The position numbers were made by a program, and so were the translations under genes. A stretch of 64,000 nt of DNA from Candidatus Hydrogenedentota bacterium (GTDB taxonomy: Bacteria > Hydrogenedentota > Hydrogenedentia > Hydrogenedentales > SLHB01), in contig JADLHJ010000059.1 in the NCBI GenBank assembly GCA_020848835.1, positions 124,001 to 188,000 of the forward strand, given 5' to 3'. Positions 61,922 to 64,000 of this stretch are shown here, in pieces; positions within the stretch are counted from its first letter, which is position 1, and each line of letters opens with the position of its first letter. The notes beneath the pieces are model-generated. The model was given only the letters and a program-made list of their open reading frames with translations, did not search any database and was not told the DNA's origin.

Positions 61922-62680
61922 ATGCCAACATTGCGCGCCACAATTCGTTACGTCGGCACTCCCTTCGCGGGGTGGCAGGTGCAGCCCGACCGAACCACCG
62001 TGCAAGGCGAAATCCAGCGCGTCCTTTCGCAAATCGCAAACAAACCGGTCCGCATTTATGGCGCAGGCCGCACGGATGCGGGCGTTCACGCATTCGGACA
62101 AGTCTGCTCCTTTCCTTGGGTTGGCGAACAGGATCTCGAGAAACTGCGTCGCTCTCTCACGCGGATGTTGGGTCCATATATACAGGTCACCGCATTGCAC
62201 TCCGCGCCCGGTGGATTTCATGCGGGCGATTCGGCGAAAGGCAAGCGCTATTGGTTTTGCGTCTCCAATGCGGAAGAGCCCGATCCATTCAATGCAGCGT
62301 ATTGCTGGCAACTCCCGCGCGGTGTGAATCTCGACCGCTTACAGTCGCTGACCACGCAATTCACCGGCACGCGCGATTTCGCCGGCTTTCAAAGCAGCGG
62401 ATCGGAACGTGAAAGCACCGTGCGCCGACTGCATTCGATCGAATTGCACGAAGGCGGGATCGTTGCGCCCTTTGATGCGAAGGGTCTATTCACTATTCGC
62501 TTCCACGGCGACGGCTTCCTCTACAAAATGGTGCGCAATATCACCGGCACTCTGGTTGATGTTGCGCGCGGCGCTGTTCCGGAAACGCGCATTGCGGAAT
62601 TGTTCGAATCTGGTGGACCTTACCATGGCAATACAGCGCCCGCGCACGGGCTAACACTCGTCGAAGTGCTGTATGCCTAA
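61922..62680 (+). CDS. truA: tRNA pseudouridine(38-40) synthase
   Basis: A 252-residue TruA. YVGTPFAGWQVQPDRTTVQG, the catalytic Asp52 in GRTDAGVHAFGQV, GGFHAGDSAKGKRYWF, GTRDFAGFQSSGSE and FHGDGFLYKMVRNITGTLVDVARG are family motifs. It modifies uridines 38-40 in the anticodon arm of several tRNAs. It overlaps the methyltransferase gene by 8 bases. Confidence 0.95.
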   Translation: MPTLRATIRYVGTPFAGWQVQPDRTTVQGEIQRVLSQIANKPVRIYGAGRTDAGVHAFGQVCSFPWVGEQDLEKLRRSLTRMLGPYIQVTALHSAPGGFHAGDSAKGKRYWFCVSNAEEPDPFNAAYCWQLPRGVNLDRLQSLTTQFTGTRDFAGFQSSGSERESTVRRLHSIELHEGGIVAPFDAKGLFTIRFHGDGFLYKMVRNITGTLVDVARGAVPETRIAELFESGGPYHGNTAPAHGLTLVEVLYA

Positions 62681-63440
62681 GAACGGACTGCCCACGCAGG
62701 AACAATATAGCCACGAAAGTCTCACCCGCTACGAATGGATTTTCGGTAAGGACTTTCTCAGTTCAGGCGCGCCCGAAGTTGCGAGTCACGCCGCGAAAGC
62801 GCTTGATCTTAGACCGGGCGCGCGCGTGCTGGACATCGGGTCGGGTCTCGGCGGTGCCGCATTTTTTTTCGCGGAAGCGTATTCCGCGCAGGTGACCGGA
62901 CTTGACGTGCTACCGCAGATGCACGCGGAAGCGCAACGTCGCGGTAACGAGCGGAACATCGTCAATGTCGCGTTTATCCTTGGGGACGTATTGTCGGTAC
63001 CACTGCCTGCCGCGCAATTCGATGCGGTATACAGCAAGGATTCGTTTCTTCACATCCAAGACAAACAAAAGCTGATGCAGACATTGTTCAGGTTGGTCGC
63101 ACCAGGAGGACGCATATTCTTCACCGACTACCTGCGCGGGCGAGCGTTCGGAAGCCAAGAGTTTGAGACCTACGCTGCGGATTCCCAATACAGCCTGGCA
63201 ACCGTTGAGCAATATGTCGAGCAATTACGGGTGGCAGGATTTCAGAATATTGTAACGGGTGATTGGAGCGAGCGATTAACTGAAATACTACGTGAGGATA
63301 TCGCCAAGCTGCGTGCTTGCGATTCAGTGCTAGCGACAGCCGATGTTGACTATCTGATTGATCGATGGGAACTCAAATTGCGCTGTCTCCATTCCGGCGA
63401 CATGAAGTGGGGAAGTTTCGAAGCACGCCGCGTAAAATAA
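62673..63440 (+). CDS. Phosphoethanolamine N-methyltransferase-like SAM methyltransferase
   Basis: A 255-residue protein that aligns, from memory, along its length with the Plasmodium PMT type. EQYSHESLTRYEWIFGKDFLSSG corresponds to the N-terminal helix with the catalytic Tyr (Tyr12). VLDIGSGLGGAAFFFAE is the SAM site. YSKDSFLHI carries the catalytic His (His127). FFTDYLRG, YSLATVEQYVEQLRVAGFQNIV and the final MKWGSFEARRV follow in order. PMTs methylate phosphoethanolamine to phosphocholine. Both dyad residues are conserved, but substrate specificity is inferred. It overlaps truA. Confidence 0.8.
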   Translation: MPKNGLPTQEQYSHESLTRYEWIFGKDFLSSGAPEVASHAAKALDLRPGARVLDIGSGLGGAAFFFAEAYSAQVTGLDVLPQMHAEAQRRGNERNIVNVAFILGDVLSVPLPAAQFDAVYSKDSFLHIQDKQKLMQTLFRLVAPGGRIFFTDYLRGRAFGSQEFETYAADSQYSLATVEQYVEQLRVAGFQNIVTGDWSERLTEILREDIAKLRACDSVLATADVDYLIDRWELKLRCLHSGDMKWGSFEARRVK

Positions 63441-63444
63441 AAGA

Positions 63445-63472
63445 TGCGCTATGCCTTGGGAGCCATAGCGCA
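63445..63472 (-). terminator. Hairpin after the methyltransferase, oriented as a minus-strand terminator
   Basis: TGCGCTATG (63445-63453) and CATAGCGCA (63464-63472) form a 9-bp stem with a 10-base loop. Only on the minus strand is it followed by a T-rich run (TCTTTTATTTT). It could block antisense transcription coming from the right, or serve both strands. Confidence 0.4.
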
Positions 63473-63704
63473 CTCGTCAGAGGGTAAGACCTGGGGCTTG
63501 CCAATTCCAACGGCAGTGGGATTAGTCTGCCGGTTTAATTCTGGATGACTTGCCTTGGCCTTTTAATAAGGTTGACATCCGTGTCACTCGCCGCGACCTC
63601 CGTGTCTTGGCTTACATCTAATTTATCGACAAAAGCTGGAAAATCTTTAGCGAATTGTGAGGAGTTTATCGCGCGCTAAATTGCTGTGGGACTTCACATT
63701 AATA

Positions 63705-63752
63705 CAAAAAAAGAAAGCGCGCGCTCACGCCAATAGGACGGTGAGCGCGCGC
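63705..63752 (-). terminator. fliS: Strong rho-independent terminator of fliS
   Basis: A 12-bp perfect GC-rich stem (63717-63728 with 63741-63752, 12-base loop) is followed on the minus strand by TTTCTTTTTTT. It lies 16 bases after the fliS stop. Confidence 0.9.
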
Positions 63753-63767
63753 AAAGGGCGTGAGTGA

Positions 63768-64000
63768 TTAGCCCTGCATATTCAGCACGGCAGCGCCGTG
63801 CACGTTTGCCGGTTTCGATTCTTCCGCGCTTTGCGTTGCAGCTTTCGCGAAGGCTTCCTGCCAGGTGTTGCGCATTGCCGTGAGGTGCGTAATCACTTCA
63901 TCGAGCGGCGAGCTGTCCTTGCGAATATTTGCTTTGATCAATAGGTGCTGGAAGTATTCGTAAATGCGGTCGAGTTGTTTAGCGATCGCGACTTTCATGT
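63768..64000 (-). CDS. fliS: Flagellar export chaperone FliS, C-terminal part
   Basis: At least 76 C-terminal residues; the gene runs off the right edge and the ATG near 63998 is internal. The pattern KQLDRIYEYFQHLLIKANIRKDSSPLDEVITHLTAMRNTWQEAF (pieces: LDRIYEYFQHLLIKANI, SPLDEVI, LRxxW-like MRNTWQEA) matches the last helices of FliS, which caps flagellin in the cytoplasm before export. The tail after the helices (about 25 residues) is less typical. It indicates that the organism is flagellated. It is the last gene of its operon, closed by the terminator. Confidence 0.8.
   Translation of the reverse strand, partial: MKVAIAKQLDRIYEYFQHLLIKANIRKDSSPLDEVITHLTAMRNTWQEAFAKAATQSAEESKPANVHGAAVLNMQG

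Larger units (their letters stand above)
63441..63767. other. Intergenic region before fliS, no gene seen
   Basis: About 330 bases between convergent genes. It contains the hairpin at 63445-63472 (9-bp stem), a shorter hairpin CGGCAG/CTGCCG near 63510-63535, an isolated TTGACA with no -10 partner, and the fliS terminator at its right end. No tRNA-like fold or open frame with a ribosome-binding site was found. Confidence 0.55.

Noticed and set aside
60944..62311. A 455-codon antisense frame across the propeller gene and truA
   Set aside because: It is antisense to real genes, rich in Arg, His and Ala without domain patterns, and has no ribosome-binding site.
63441..63700. A tRNA or small RNA gene before fliS
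   Set aside because: Hairpins are present, but no cloverleaf, T-loop sequence or promoter pair was found.
1..64000. CRISPR arrays, insertion sequences or prophage genes
   Set aside because: No regularly spaced repeats, transposase, integrase or phage structural motifs were seen on either strand.

Overview
The window is one continuous, densely coded, GC-rich bacterial chromosome segment. Both ends cut through genes: the C-terminus of a sugar isomerase on the left and fliS on the right. The gene families suggest a free-living, flagellated polysaccharide degrader related to Planctomycetota, Verrucomicrobiota, Lentisphaerota or Hydrogenedentota. They include DUF1080, DUF1501, DUF1549/DUF1553 with a PSCyt1 haem motif, PVC-type membrane-bound dehydrogenases with CxxCH, a formylglycine-type sulfatase, and many Tat-like or Sec signal peptides. 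The phylum cannot be fixed from sequence reading alone. I saw no rRNA, tRNA, CRISPR array or insertion sequence.

Layout. Positions 1-27.6 kb hold a secreted carbohydrate-utilisation region: CBM9-like and DUF1080 proteins, an unknown gene coupled to a sulfatase, a DUF1549/1553 plus DUF1501 pair, and a 1620-residue deacetylase/dehydrogenase/cytochrome fusion. It continues with a secreted protein carrying two HTH-like units, an FG-GAP protein, a pectate lyase/FGE-like fusion and a heparinase II/III protein. Embedded in it is a coupled pyruvate carboxylase-biotin ligase pair. A SOUL haem-binding gene follows at 27.8 kb.

From 28.4 to 37.5 kb lies a light-regulated carotenoid locus. Eight tightly packed minus-strand genes (crtB, a crtI paralogue, alpha/beta hydrolase, thioredoxin-like protein, SRPBCC protein, cruG-like, a second crtI paralogue, cruF) face a divergent CarH-type B12 photoreceptor/repressor gene. 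The intergenic region contains four contiguous 11-bp direct repeats lying over a near-consensus promoter (TTGACA, 17-bp spacer, TAACAT) for the crt operon. A further pair of similar repeats sits in front of carH. This is the best candidate in the window for a complete regulatory system.

From 37.6 to 47.1 kb: a hybrid histidine kinase, an MFS transporter, an orphan DUF1501 protein, an ABC exporter, a TPM-domain protein preceded by a truncated paralogue that lacks the TPM domain, a small coiled-coil protein, a YghZ-type aldo/keto reductase and a NUDIX hydrolase. From 47.2 to 55.4 kb: a second PVC-type dehydrogenase, a secreted isochorismatase-like protein, a deacetylase, a DegT aminotransferase and a Gfo/Idh/MocA oxidoreductase.

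From 55.4 to 64 kb: small proteins, a GNAT enzyme, an L,D-transpeptidase with LysM, a lipoprotein, pyrD-pyrF-pyrE coupled to a secreted beta-propeller gene, truA coupled to a phosphoethanolamine-N-methyltransferase-like gene, and fliS with a strong terminator. Palindromic elements recur between genes, two of them in two copies each.
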